Assembly: GCF_015645385.1 (NCBI RefSeq)
Contig: NZ_JADOET010000007.1
Coordinates: forward strand, 1 to 64,000
Direction: 5' to 3'
DNA length: 64,000 nucleotides
Origin: Winogradskyella marina
Lineage (GTDB): Bacteria > Bacteroidota > Bacteroidia > Flavobacteriales > Flavobacteriaceae
Part shown: positions 28,931 through 36,359 of the stretch, one piece after another
Layout of the letters: the number at the start of each line of letters is the position of its first letter
How positions within the stretch are numbered: the first letter of the stretch is position 1
Translations under genes and position numbers: made by a program
The notes under the pieces: generated by a model
Databases searched by the model: none
What the model saw: only the letters and a program-made list of their open reading frames with translations
What the model was told of the DNA's origin: nothing

Positions 28931-29764
28931 TTAATTTGGAATAATAAGTTGTTGACCAATAGTTAGGTCATTCGATTTTAAATTGTTTTTAGCTTTTATA
29001 GCGTCCACAGTAGTTTTATATAACCTTGAAAGGGAATACAAGGTATCACCTTTTACTATGGTGTGTTTTTTAGAAGAGCCTTTCGGTGTGCCTTCTATTA
29101 TTGTAGTCGAATTTCGTGTTGATTTGGTTGTTGTTCCATTAAGGACTTCATCATCATATTTATGAAGTTCGTAGCGTTCAATTAAACTAATTAATTTTTG
29201 CGGATACTTTCTATCAGTTGCATAACCTGCAGCTCTTAAGCCTCTTGCCCAACCTTTATAGTCGTCTTGTTTGAGCTTAAATAAGCCAGCATAACGACTT
29301 CGTCCTGTTAAAAATTCAGAATGATCTTCATAAGACATTTCTGCTTTTGGGTATTTTCGGAAACATTCTTGTGACCTATCATCATCATGGTAGATCTTAG
29401 CACCTGTCCAACCATGACATTTAATACCAAAATGATTGTTGGCCTTCACGGCTAAACGACCTTTTCCAACACCAGACTCTAATATACCTTGAGCCAAAGT
29501 TATACTTGCCGGAATTTTATGTGTTCGCATTTTATTTTTAGAAATTTCGGCATATAAATCAATATAAACCTCAACACTACTTGGAGCCTTATTTTCTTTT
29601 ATTACAGGTGTATTAGTTTCAGACGTTTTAACCTCTTCTTTGCGCTCTTTTACAACAACAGTTTTGTTAGTGCTACTTCGTTTTTTCTTAGTAACGATTC
29701 CTTTTTTAGGACCGCAACTCATTGCCAATACAGCAACTAATAAGATTAGATATTTAAACTTCAT
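28931..29764 (-). CDS. LysM-containing peptidoglycan N-acetylglucosaminidase lipoprotein
   Basis: The 277-residue precursor has lipobox AMSC (C17) and a basic linker. A glucosaminidase domain spans about 65-205, with the catalytic glutamate E96 in AQGILESGVGKG and the family motif NHFGIKCHGWTG. A single LysM domain (233-277) starts HTIVKGDTLYSLSRLY and ends LTIGQQLIIPN. It should cleave glycan strands from the outer-membrane side during wall growth or separation. It lies 3 bp from hemL and 3 bp from the PLP deaminase gene, a tight three-gene operon. Confidence 0.9.
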   Translation of the reverse strand: MKFKYLILLVAVLAMSCGPKKGIVTKKKRSSTNKTVVVKERKEEVKTSETNTPVIKENKAPSSVEVYIDLYAEISKNKMRTHKIPASITLAQGILESGVGKGRLAVKANNHFGIKCHGWTGAKIYHDDDRSQECFRKYPKAEMSYEDHSEFLTGRSRYAGLFKLKQDDYKGWARGLRAAGYATDRKYPQKLISLIERYELHKYDDEVLNGTTTKSTRNSTTIIEGTPKGSSKKHTIVKGDTLYSLSRLYKTTVDAIKAKNNLKSNDLTIGQQLIIPN

Positions 29765-29767
29765 GTT

Positions 29768-30673
29768 TTATACTTCAATTAAAGGGTGGTTTTTACGCTT
29801 CAGAATATTATTAACGCCTGCTATACCTTGCAAACCACCTGTGTGAATGGCTAGTAGTTTTGAATCGCTCGGAAAAAACCCACGCGCCATTAAATCAAAA
29901 ATCCCAAACAGCATTTTACCTGTGTATATTGGATCTAAAGGGATGTTATAATCATTCTTAAACCTATTAATAAACGTAATCAATTCCGGCTTTATTTTAC
30001 CATAACCACCAAAATGATAATCTGTTACTAATTCCCAATTATTTTGAGTTGCAAATTTACAAATATCTTCTTGTAAAAAATCACCTTTTAACGCAGGAAA
30101 ACCTAATATTTTCTGATGACTTTTAGAAGCATTAATTAACCCAGAAATAGTTCCTCCTGTACCTACTGGACAACAGATATAATCGAAATCTTTATCGGTA
30201 TCTGTTAAAATCTCTTCACAGCCTTTAACGGCTAAGTCATTTGTGCCGCCTTCGGGAATTAAATAAAACTCGCCAAACCTACCTTTCAAGTTTTCGATAA
30301 AGTTTTTAGATGTTTTTTCCCTATAAGCCATTCTTGAAACAAAATGAAATTCCATCCCTTGTTCTTTGGCAAAGCCTAAGGTTGGATTCATGGAATCTTT
30401 ATCTGCTAATTCTTCACCTCTAATAACACCGATGGTATTAAAACCATATGTTTTCCCTGCTGCGGCAACAGCGGCAATATGATTAGAGTACGCACCTCCA
30501 AAGGTTAGTAACGCTTTTGCATTACACGCTTTTGCAGCCTCAACATTATACTTCAATTTACGAAACTTATTACCAGATATAAATGGATGAATTTCATCTT
30601 CGCGTTTAATTACAATGTCAATAGAAGAACCCTCAATACTTATTTTCTGATTATGAATGGGATTGTGTAACAA
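29768..30673 (-). CDS. PLP-dependent ACC deaminase / D-cysteine desulfhydrase family protein
   Basis: The 301-residue fold-type II enzyme has PLP lysine K36 in SGNKFRKLKY, GGAYSNHIAAVAAAGK (phosphate/substrate loop) and PVGTGGTISGL (glycine loop binding PLP phosphate). Flavobacterial members are annotated as 1-aminocyclopropane-1-carboxylate deaminase/D-cysteine desulfhydrase; which substrate is used cannot be read from sequence. It is first in a tight run with the glucosaminidase and hemL. Confidence 0.85.
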   Translation of the reverse strand: MLHNPIHNQKISIEGSSIDIVIKREDEIHPFISGNKFRKLKYNVEAAKACNAKALLTFGGAYSNHIAAVAAAGKTYGFNTIGVIRGEELADKDSMNPTLGFAKEQGMEFHFVSRMAYREKTSKNFIENLKGRFGEFYLIPEGGTNDLAVKGCEEILTDTDKDFDYICCPVGTGGTISGLINASKSHQKILGFPALKGDFLQEDICKFATQNNWELVTDYHFGGYGKIKPELITFINRFKNDYNIPLDPIYTGKMLFGIFDLMARGFFPSDSKLLAIHTGGLQGIAGVNNILKRKNHPLIEV

Positions 30674-30755
30674 ATTCTTTTTAGTGTAAAAATAAGTAAC
30701 CCTATTCTATTTCTCTACTAAAACAGCTAACCTTAACAATACTTAAAGACTTCTA

Positions 30756-31079
30756 TTAAAAATAAGTTCTAAACTTAAAAAAAGGACGAGATCCTAAGTA
30801 TTCAAAATCTTTTTCATTAGCATAAGCCTCACGCTCAAAAGAAACATTTTTATAGGCTAAATGCCAGTTTCTATATTGAATTAATCGCATTAGAAATTCA
30901 AACATGTAAACTACATAAAATGGAATAATAAGTAACTCAAGTTGTTGTCTCAAATGTATTTTCTCATGATTTAAAAGCACCTTGTCCCCTTTTAAATCTT
31001 TAGATTTTAAAAACACAAATGGAAATAGCGTAATTCCGATATACCCTTTGGGCACTATATATTTTGAAATTAATATCAC
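30756..31079 (-). CDS. small membrane-associated protein with HExxH motif
   Basis: The 107-residue protein contains NHEKIHLRQQLELL (H38-E39-x-x-H42), a possible zincin site, then a hydrophobic segment (LLIIPFYVVYMFEFLMRL) and a further glutamate in SFEREAYANE. The arrangement resembles a much shortened M56/BlaR1 peptidase core. I know it only as a conserved flavobacterial protein without function. It stands alone, divergent from the DUF5522 gene. Confidence 0.65.
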   Translation of the reverse strand: MILISKYIVPKGYIGITLFPFVFLKSKDLKGDKVLLNHEKIHLRQQLELLIIPFYVVYMFEFLMRLIQYRNWHLAYKNVSFEREAYANEKDFEYLGSRPFFKFRTYF

Positions 31080-31179
31080 AACTTACTCACTTCAAAAATC
31101 AAACCATTCTCAATTTCATAAGAATGACAGCTAATAGGAAACCTTAACTAGGTCAAGAAGTTTTTACTCGAATTTACAT

Positions 31180-31187
31180 TATCTTTG
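31180..31187 (+). promoter_or_regulatory. -7 promoter box of the DUF5522-hutU transcript
   Basis: TATCTTTG matches TAnnTTTG exactly and lies 6 bp before the ATG of the small gene, implying a nearly leaderless mRNA. Confidence 0.5.
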
Positions 31188-31193
31188 TTAGAT

Positions 31194-31352
31194 ATGAAAA
31201 AATACGTTCCCATTGAAGACGGAGACTACTACCTAACACCAGAAGGTTATCGTTGCTTCACAGAGCAATACCATTTAAAACGTGGATATTGTTGCGAGAG
31301 CGGCTGCAGACATTGTCCGTATGGTTTCAATAAAAAGACTTTAAAAAAATAG
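31194..31352 (+). CDS. DUF5522-type cysteine-rich small protein
   Basis: The 52-residue protein reads MKKYVPIEDGDYYLTPEGYR, CFTEQYHLKRGYCCESGC and RHCPYGFNKKTLKK. The closely spaced Cys residues (CC-x3-C-x2-C, preceded by another Cys) suggest a metal site. The pattern fits small DUF5522 proteins of Bacteroidetes. It is followed after 2 bp by hutU, so the two are co-transcribed. Confidence 0.8.
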   Translation: MKKYVPIEDGDYYLTPEGYRCFTEQYHLKRGYCCESGCRHCPYGFNKKTLKK

Positions 31353-31354
31353 TA

Positions 31355-33355
31355 ATGCATACTACAAAACATTCATTCAAAGACCAAATATTAGAAGGCA
31401 TTCCAAATATATTACCTGAGCCAAAGCCTTATGATGCTTCAATAAATCATGCTCCTAAACGTAAAGCAATTTTATCCGCGGCAGAAGAAAAGTTAGCGCT
31501 TAGAAATGCCTTGCGCTACTTTGATAAAAAAGACCACAAAACCTTATTGCCTGAGTTTAAACATGAATTAGATACTTATGGCCGAATATACATGTATCGT
31601 CTACGTCCAGATTATAAAATGTATGCCAGACCAATTTCTGAATATCCAGCTAAATCAAACCAAGCAGCAGCCATAATGCTTATGATTCAGAATAACTTAG
31701 ATTATGCCGTGGCACAACATCCGCATGAATTAATAACTTATGGTGGGAATGGAGCCGTATTTCAAAATTGGGCACAATATCGCTTGACCATGAAATATTT
31801 AGCGGAAATGACTGATGAGCAAACTTTAACCATGTATTCTGGACATCCTATGGGATTGTTTCCATCACATAAAGAAGCACCAAGAGTTATCGTCACTAAC
31901 GGGATGATGATTCCCAATTATTCTAAACCAGACGACTGGGAAAAATTTAATGCTTTAGGCGTAACGCAATACGGACAAATGACAGCCGGAAGTTATATGT
32001 ATATCGGGCCACAAGGCATCGTACATGGCACAACTATTACTGTGCTTAATGGTTTTAGAAAAATAAAAAAAGAACCTAAAGGTAATTTGTTTGTGACGTC
32101 GGGATTAGGCGGAATGTCAGGAGCACAACCAAAAGCAGGAAATATTGCAGGCTGTATTACTGTTTGTGCTGAAGTGAATCCAAAAATCACTCAAGTACGA
32201 TTAGATCAAGGTTGGATTGATGAAAAAATAACAGATTTAGACCAACTTGTAAATCGCGTTAATAAAGCTAAAGCCGAAAAAGAAACCATTTCAATTGCCT
32301 ATTTAGGAAACATTGTAGACGTTTGGGAAAAATTCGATGAGGCTAATATTCATGTCGATTTAGGAAGTGATCAAACCTCATTACACAACCCTTGGGCAGG
32401 AGGCTATTATCCTGTTGACATCTCTTTTGAAGACGCCAACAAAATGATGGCAAATAATCCCGAATTGTTTAAAGAGAAAGTTCAAGAAACCTTACGTCGT
32501 CACACCAACGCCATAAATAAGCATACCGCAAAAGGTACTTATTTCTTCGATTATGGTAACGCTTTTTTATTAGAAGCGTCTCGAGCTGGTGCAGATATTA
32601 TGGCAGACAATGGAATTGATTTCAGATACCCAAGTTACGTTCAGGATATCATGGGACCAATGTGTTTTGACTATGGTTTTGGACCATTTCGCTGGGTTTG
32701 TGCTTCTGGAAAACCTGAAGATTTAGCAAAAACAGACGACATTGCCTGCAATGTACTTGAAGGCATAAAAAAGAATTCGCCGATAGAAATTCAGCAACAA
32801 ATGGCTGATAATATTCAATGGATAAAAGGAGCTCAAGACAATAAACTTGTTGTCGGATCACAAGCAAGAATCTTATATGCAGATGCTGAAGGCCGTATGA
32901 AAATAGCAGAAGCTTTTAACCAAGCCATAAACAACGGAGACATAGGTAATGTTATTTTAGGCAGGGATCATCACGACGTTTCAGGTACAGATTCACCGTA
33001 TAGAGAAACCAGTAATATTTATGATGGTTCGCGCTTTACAGCAGATATGGCTATTCATAATGTGATTGGAGATAGCTTCAGAGGAGCCACTTGGGTCAGT
33101 ATTCATAACGGAGGAGGCGTTGGTTGGGGAGAAGTTATAAACGGTGGTTTTGGTATGGTTCTTGATGGTACTAAAGAAGCATCAAAGCGATTAAAACAAA
33201 TGCTATTTTGGGATGTAAACAACGGTATCTCAAGACGAAGCTGGGCTAGAAACGAAGGAGCCGTTTTTGCAATAAAACGTGCTATGGAAATCGAACCCAA
33301 CTTAAAAGTCACTTTGCCAAATTTCGTTGATGACAGCTTATTAAATGACGTATAA
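31355..33355 (+). CDS. hutU: urocanate hydratase
   Basis: The 666-residue enzyme converts urocanate to imidazolone propionate in histidine degradation. Recognisable blocks: ITYGGNGAVFQNWAQYRL, TMYSGHPMGLFPSHKEAPR, TAGSYMYIGPQGIVHGT, the NAD-binding TSGLGGMSGAQPKAG, QGWIDEKI and DQTSLHNPWAGGYYP, and near the end SIHNGGGVGWGE. It is about 100 residues longer than the proteobacterial form, matching the long class. Other hut genes are not in the window. Confidence 0.95.
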   Translation: MHTTKHSFKDQILEGIPNILPEPKPYDASINHAPKRKAILSAAEEKLALRNALRYFDKKDHKTLLPEFKHELDTYGRIYMYRLRPDYKMYARPISEYPAKSNQAAAIMLMIQNNLDYAVAQHPHELITYGGNGAVFQNWAQYRLTMKYLAEMTDEQTLTMYSGHPMGLFPSHKEAPRVIVTNGMMIPNYSKPDDWEKFNALGVTQYGQMTAGSYMYIGPQGIVHGTTITVLNGFRKIKKEPKGNLFVTSGLGGMSGAQPKAGNIAGCITVCAEVNPKITQVRLDQGWIDEKITDLDQLVNRVNKAKAEKETISIAYLGNIVDVWEKFDEANIHVDLGSDQTSLHNPWAGGYYPVDISFEDANKMMANNPELFKEKVQETLRRHTNAINKHTAKGTYFFDYGNAFLLEASRAGADIMADNGIDFRYPSYVQDIMGPMCFDYGFGPFRWVCASGKPEDLAKTDDIACNVLEGIKKNSPIEIQQQMADNIQWIKGAQDNKLVVGSQARILYADAEGRMKIAEAFNQAINNGDIGNVILGRDHHDVSGTDSPYRETSNIYDGSRFTADMAIHNVIGDSFRGATWVSIHNGGGVGWGEVINGGFGMVLDGTKEASKRLKQMLFWDVNNGISRRSWARNEGAVFAIKRAMEIEPNLKVTLPNFVDDSLLNDV

Positions 33356-33372
33356 TTTTAAAAAAAGGTATT

Positions 33373-33921
33373 ATGAAAAAACTACTCAAACTTACTCCAA
33401 TGTTTCTTTTATTAATTGGATTAGCATCTTGCAGCTCTGTAAAAGTTGCCGCTGATTACGATAGAGAAGCTAATTTTGATAATTACAAAACCTTTGCTTT
33501 TTTTAAGCCTGGTATTGATAAAGCAGAAATTAACGACATTGATAAGCGAAGAATTCTAAGAGCAATTGAAGCTGAACTGATGGCTAAAGGTTATACGAAA
33601 TCAGAAAACCCAGATATGCTAGTTAGCATGTTTACCAAATCTAACCAACGCGTAGATGTTTACAACAATGCTTGGGGCTATGGAGCTTGGGGCTGGGGAG
33701 GCTATGGCGGTTGGGGTTGGAGATCTGGTTGGAACAACAATCAGGTAACTACTACAACAGAAGGAATGCTATTTATAGACCTTATTGATACCGCAAAAAA
33801 AGAATTAATTTGGCAAGGCTCCGGAACTGGAAGTCTAAATTCCAATAACGCCGAGAAAAAAGAAGCTCGTATTAAAGAGTTTGTATCTAAAATGTTGGAG
33901 CAATTTCCTCCAGAAGAATAA
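33373..33921 (+). CDS. DUF4136 lipoprotein
   Basis: The 182-residue precursor has lipobox LASC (C20). The body fits DUF4136: YDREANFDNYKTFAFFKPG near the start, AIEAELMAKGYTKSENPDMLVSM, and a C-terminal MLFIDLIDTAKKELIWQGSG. Between them lies a Gly/Trp-rich stretch (about residues 98-118: repeated WG, GYGG) that is probably a flexible surface loop. Function unknown. It follows hutU by 17 bp and ends in a terminator. Confidence 0.8.
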   Translation: MKKLLKLTPMFLLLIGLASCSSVKVAADYDREANFDNYKTFAFFKPGIDKAEINDIDKRRILRAIEAELMAKGYTKSENPDMLVSMFTKSNQRVDVYNNAWGYGAWGWGGYGGWGWRSGWNNNQVTTTTEGMLFIDLIDTAKKELIWQGSGTGSLNSNNAEKKEARIKEFVSKMLEQFPPEE

Positions 33922-33940
33922 GAAAATAGAAGTCAGTAAT

Positions 33941-33973
33941 AAAAAAGCACTAATTTAAAATTGGTGCTTTTTT
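33941..33973 (+). terminator. terminator after the DUF4136 gene
   Basis: AAAAAAGCACTAATTT pairs with ATTGGTGCTTTTTT (one wobble), 20 bp after the stop codon. Confidence 0.85.
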
Positions 33974-34015
33974 ATTTCCTAGAACTACATAACTAGACTT
34001 TAAATCTAAATAATC

Positions 34016-34023
34016 TATCTTTG
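34016..34023 (+). promoter_or_regulatory. -7 promoter box of the SulP gene
   Basis: TATCTTTG matches the -7 consensus 22 bp before the ATG. The -33 region is poor. Confidence 0.4.
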
Positions 34024-34045
34024 CCGACTTTTAAAAGCAAATACT

Positions 34046-35947
34046 ATGAAATTTGGGAAGAATACCCTAAAAAACTTTACTCAAAACCCAAAAAATGATA
34101 TTCTAGCTGGTGTTACAGTATCATTAGCAATGATTCCTGAAGTTGTTGCCTTCGCATTTGTCGCGCAAATTAGTCCGATTGTTGCACTGTTTGGGGCCTT
34201 TATAATAGGAATTGTATCAGCCCTTTTCGGAGGACGACCTGGTTTAATCTCTGGAGCCGCAGGAGCTGTTGCTGTTATTTTTGTTCACATGATTCAAGAA
34301 GGACATGCTAAAGGTTTATTATTTGACACACCTGTAGACAACATGGGTTATTTTTATTTACTAGCAGCCGTTGTTTTAATGGGACTCATTCAAATTTTAG
34401 CAGGCGTTTTTAAACTTGGTAAATTTGTACGTTTAATTCCCCATCCTGTAATGCTGGGTTTTGTAAACGGATTAGCTATTGTCATTTTCTTGGCGCAACT
34501 CGGAATGTTTAAAGAAAATACTAAGGATATTTTCGGTCAAAACATGCGCAAAACCGAATCTAAAGAGTTGGTTTACAATGTAAGTGATAATTCCGTTAGA
34601 GATTTAATTTCTGACACCAAAATATTTTCAATAAATGAAGACACAGTAACTAATATCAGTACAGGTGAGCGTGTTTTTATTATAGCAGACAATCAAGTTT
34701 ATGATATAGACACTAAACAAGTTGTTTTTAATATAAAAGATAATGGCTTCTATTCGGTAAGAGATAATGGAGTTGTAAAATCTACAATGGAAGGCGAAAA
34801 ACTCTATATAATGATTGGTTTAGTCTTACTCACCATGTTCATAATTTGGGGTTTACCTAAACTAACAAAAAAAATGCCTGCTGCATTAACAGCTATCTTA
34901 ATTGTAACGTTAATCTCCATTTTCGGAGGACTTCATTCTATCAATGTCGGAGACTTTATACGAGATGGTGGCGGAGCAGGTTTAAATGGATTTGACGAAC
35001 TTTCCAGTAAACTTAACCTTAGTGAGCTATGGAGTCATCTACCCTTTAATTTAGACACTCTAAAATTTATTGCCCCTTACGCTTTTTTAGCCGCTTCGGT
35101 AGGCCTTATAGAAACATTAATGACCATGAATCTTGTAGACGAGTTAACAGACTCTAGAGGAAATGGAAACAGAGAATGCGTCGCTCAAGGTGCAGGTAAC
35201 ATGGTCAGTGGTATCTTGGGAGGAACTGGTGGCTGCGGAATGATAGGTCAAACCGTAATTAACATTAATGCAGGAGGACGAGGTCGTTTGTCTGGTGTAA
35301 TGATGGCAATTACCCTATTGACTTTTATTTTATTTGCCGATAAATATATTGAACAAGTTCCTATTGCAGCCTTAGTTGGTGTTATGTTTATGATGGTCAT
35401 TGACACGTTTGCTTGGTCTAGTTTTAGAATTATGAAAAAGATACCTGTATCAGACGCTGTTGTACTGGTAATTGTTTCGGTGGTAACTGTTTTCTTCGAT
35501 TTAGCTATTGCAGTTTTTGTTGGTGTTATTATTTCAGCTTTATCCTTTGCATGGGAGAATGCTAAGAAAATTAGGGCACGTAAACGCATTCAAAAAGACG
35601 GAACTAAAACGTATGAAATTTGGGGACCATTATTCTTTGGAAGTATTACTGCTTTTAATGAAAAATTTGATATTAAAAATGACCCTGACATTGTAGAAAT
35701 AGATTTTGTTGAAGCCCGTATTTCAGACCATTCTGCCATTGAAGCTATTTTTATTATTGTCGAAAAATATCAAGCTGAAGGAAAAACTATAAAACTAAAG
35801 CACCTAAGTGAAGATTGTAAAGTTTTATTGTACAAAGCCAGTCCTAAATTTAAAGATGTTATAGTTGAAGCCATTGATGATCCACGCTATCATTTAGCAG
35901 CCGATCCTGAAAGATTTACAAAACCATTATCAGAGTATAATGTTTAA
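34046..35947 (+). CDS. SulP-family inorganic anion transporter with extra extracytoplasmic insert
   Basis: The 633-residue membrane protein starts with the SulP signature NDILAGVTVSLAMIPEVVAFAFVA and shows SAAGAVAVIFVHMI-like helix 3 and IPHPVMLGFVNGLAIVIFLAQ. The core continues to about 520, and the C-terminal STAS domain (about 530-620) has GPLFFGSITAFNEKF and IDFVEARISDHSAIEAI. It could carry sulfate, bicarbonate or another anion. Unusual: residues about 155-250 are a polar insert of repeated motifs (YNVSDNSVRDL, SINEDTVTN, IIADNQVYD, NIKDNGFYSV, RDNGVV) between two membrane segments. Confidence 0.88.
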   Translation: MKFGKNTLKNFTQNPKNDILAGVTVSLAMIPEVVAFAFVAQISPIVALFGAFIIGIVSALFGGRPGLISGAAGAVAVIFVHMIQEGHAKGLLFDTPVDNMGYFYLLAAVVLMGLIQILAGVFKLGKFVRLIPHPVMLGFVNGLAIVIFLAQLGMFKENTKDIFGQNMRKTESKELVYNVSDNSVRDLISDTKIFSINEDTVTNISTGERVFIIADNQVYDIDTKQVVFNIKDNGFYSVRDNGVVKSTMEGEKLYIMIGLVLLTMFIIWGLPKLTKKMPAALTAILIVTLISIFGGLHSINVGDFIRDGGGAGLNGFDELSSKLNLSELWSHLPFNLDTLKFIAPYAFLAASVGLIETLMTMNLVDELTDSRGNGNRECVAQGAGNMVSGILGGTGGCGMIGQTVININAGGRGRLSGVMMAITLLTFILFADKYIEQVPIAALVGVMFMMVIDTFAWSSFRIMKKIPVSDAVVLVIVSVVTVFFDLAIAVFVGVIISALSFAWENAKKIRARKRIQKDGTKTYEIWGPLFFGSITAFNEKFDIKNDPDIVEIDFVEARISDHSAIEAIFIIVEKYQAEGKTIKLKHLSEDCKVLLYKASPKFKDVIVEAIDDPRYHLAADPERFTKPLSEYNV

Positions 35948-36015
35948 ACTTCAAGTGTAAACGAACTAAACATTCAAACTGAGTTAGTTAAGTCATTTTT
36001 AAAATAAGCGACTTA

Positions 36016-36050
36016 AATTAATTGAATTTCAATTAATTACATTATATTTG
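36016..36050 (+). promoter_or_regulatory. cold-shock gene promoter with overlapping palindrome
   Basis: TTG (36022-36024), 18 nt, TATATTTG (36043-36050): a near-ideal Bacteroidetes promoter. The -33 box lies within a perfect 23-bp palindrome (arms AATTAATTGAA and TTCAATTAATT around a T, 36016-36038), a possible operator. Confidence 0.65.
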
Positions 36051-36074
36051 CAGCTTAATTTAATATATTTTAAT

Positions 36075-36266
36075 ATGAGTACTGGTACAGTAAAATTTTT
36101 TAATGACTCTAAAGGTTTTGGATTCATAACAGAAGAAGGAAACGGTAAAGAGCATTTTGTACATATTTCTGGTTTAGTCGATGAGATTAGAGAAGGTGAT
36201 AATGTAGAATTCGATTTAGCAGAAGGAAAAAAAGGATTAAACGCAGTTAATGTAAAAGTTATATAA
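36075..36266 (+). CDS. cold-shock domain protein
   Basis: The 63-residue protein MSTGTVKFFNDSKGFGFITE has both RNA-binding motifs of the cold-shock fold: KGFGFI (RNP1) and HFVHIS (RNP2). It binds single-stranded RNA/DNA and melts mRNA structure. An upstream in-frame start at 36048 would add nine residues (QLNLIYFN), but it overlaps the -7 box, so the ATG at 36075 is chosen. Confidence 0.92.
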   Translation: MSTGTVKFFNDSKGFGFITEEGNGKEHFVHISGLVDEIREGDNVEFDLAEGKKGLNAVNVKVI

Positions 36267-36295
36267 TTATATATCTTACAATCTTTTTAAGAAAA

Positions 36296-36331
36296 AAAAA
36301 TAGAGCCTATCGTTAGATAGGCTTTTTTTTA
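36296..36331. terminator. bidirectional terminator between cold-shock gene and E1 gene
   Basis: AGCCTATC / GATAGGCT with a GTTA loop, an A run on the left and a T run on the right. It serves the plus-strand cold-shock gene and the minus-strand E1 gene. Confidence 0.85.
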
Positions 36332-36359
36332 TGCTCAATATTGAATAAATATTAGACTA

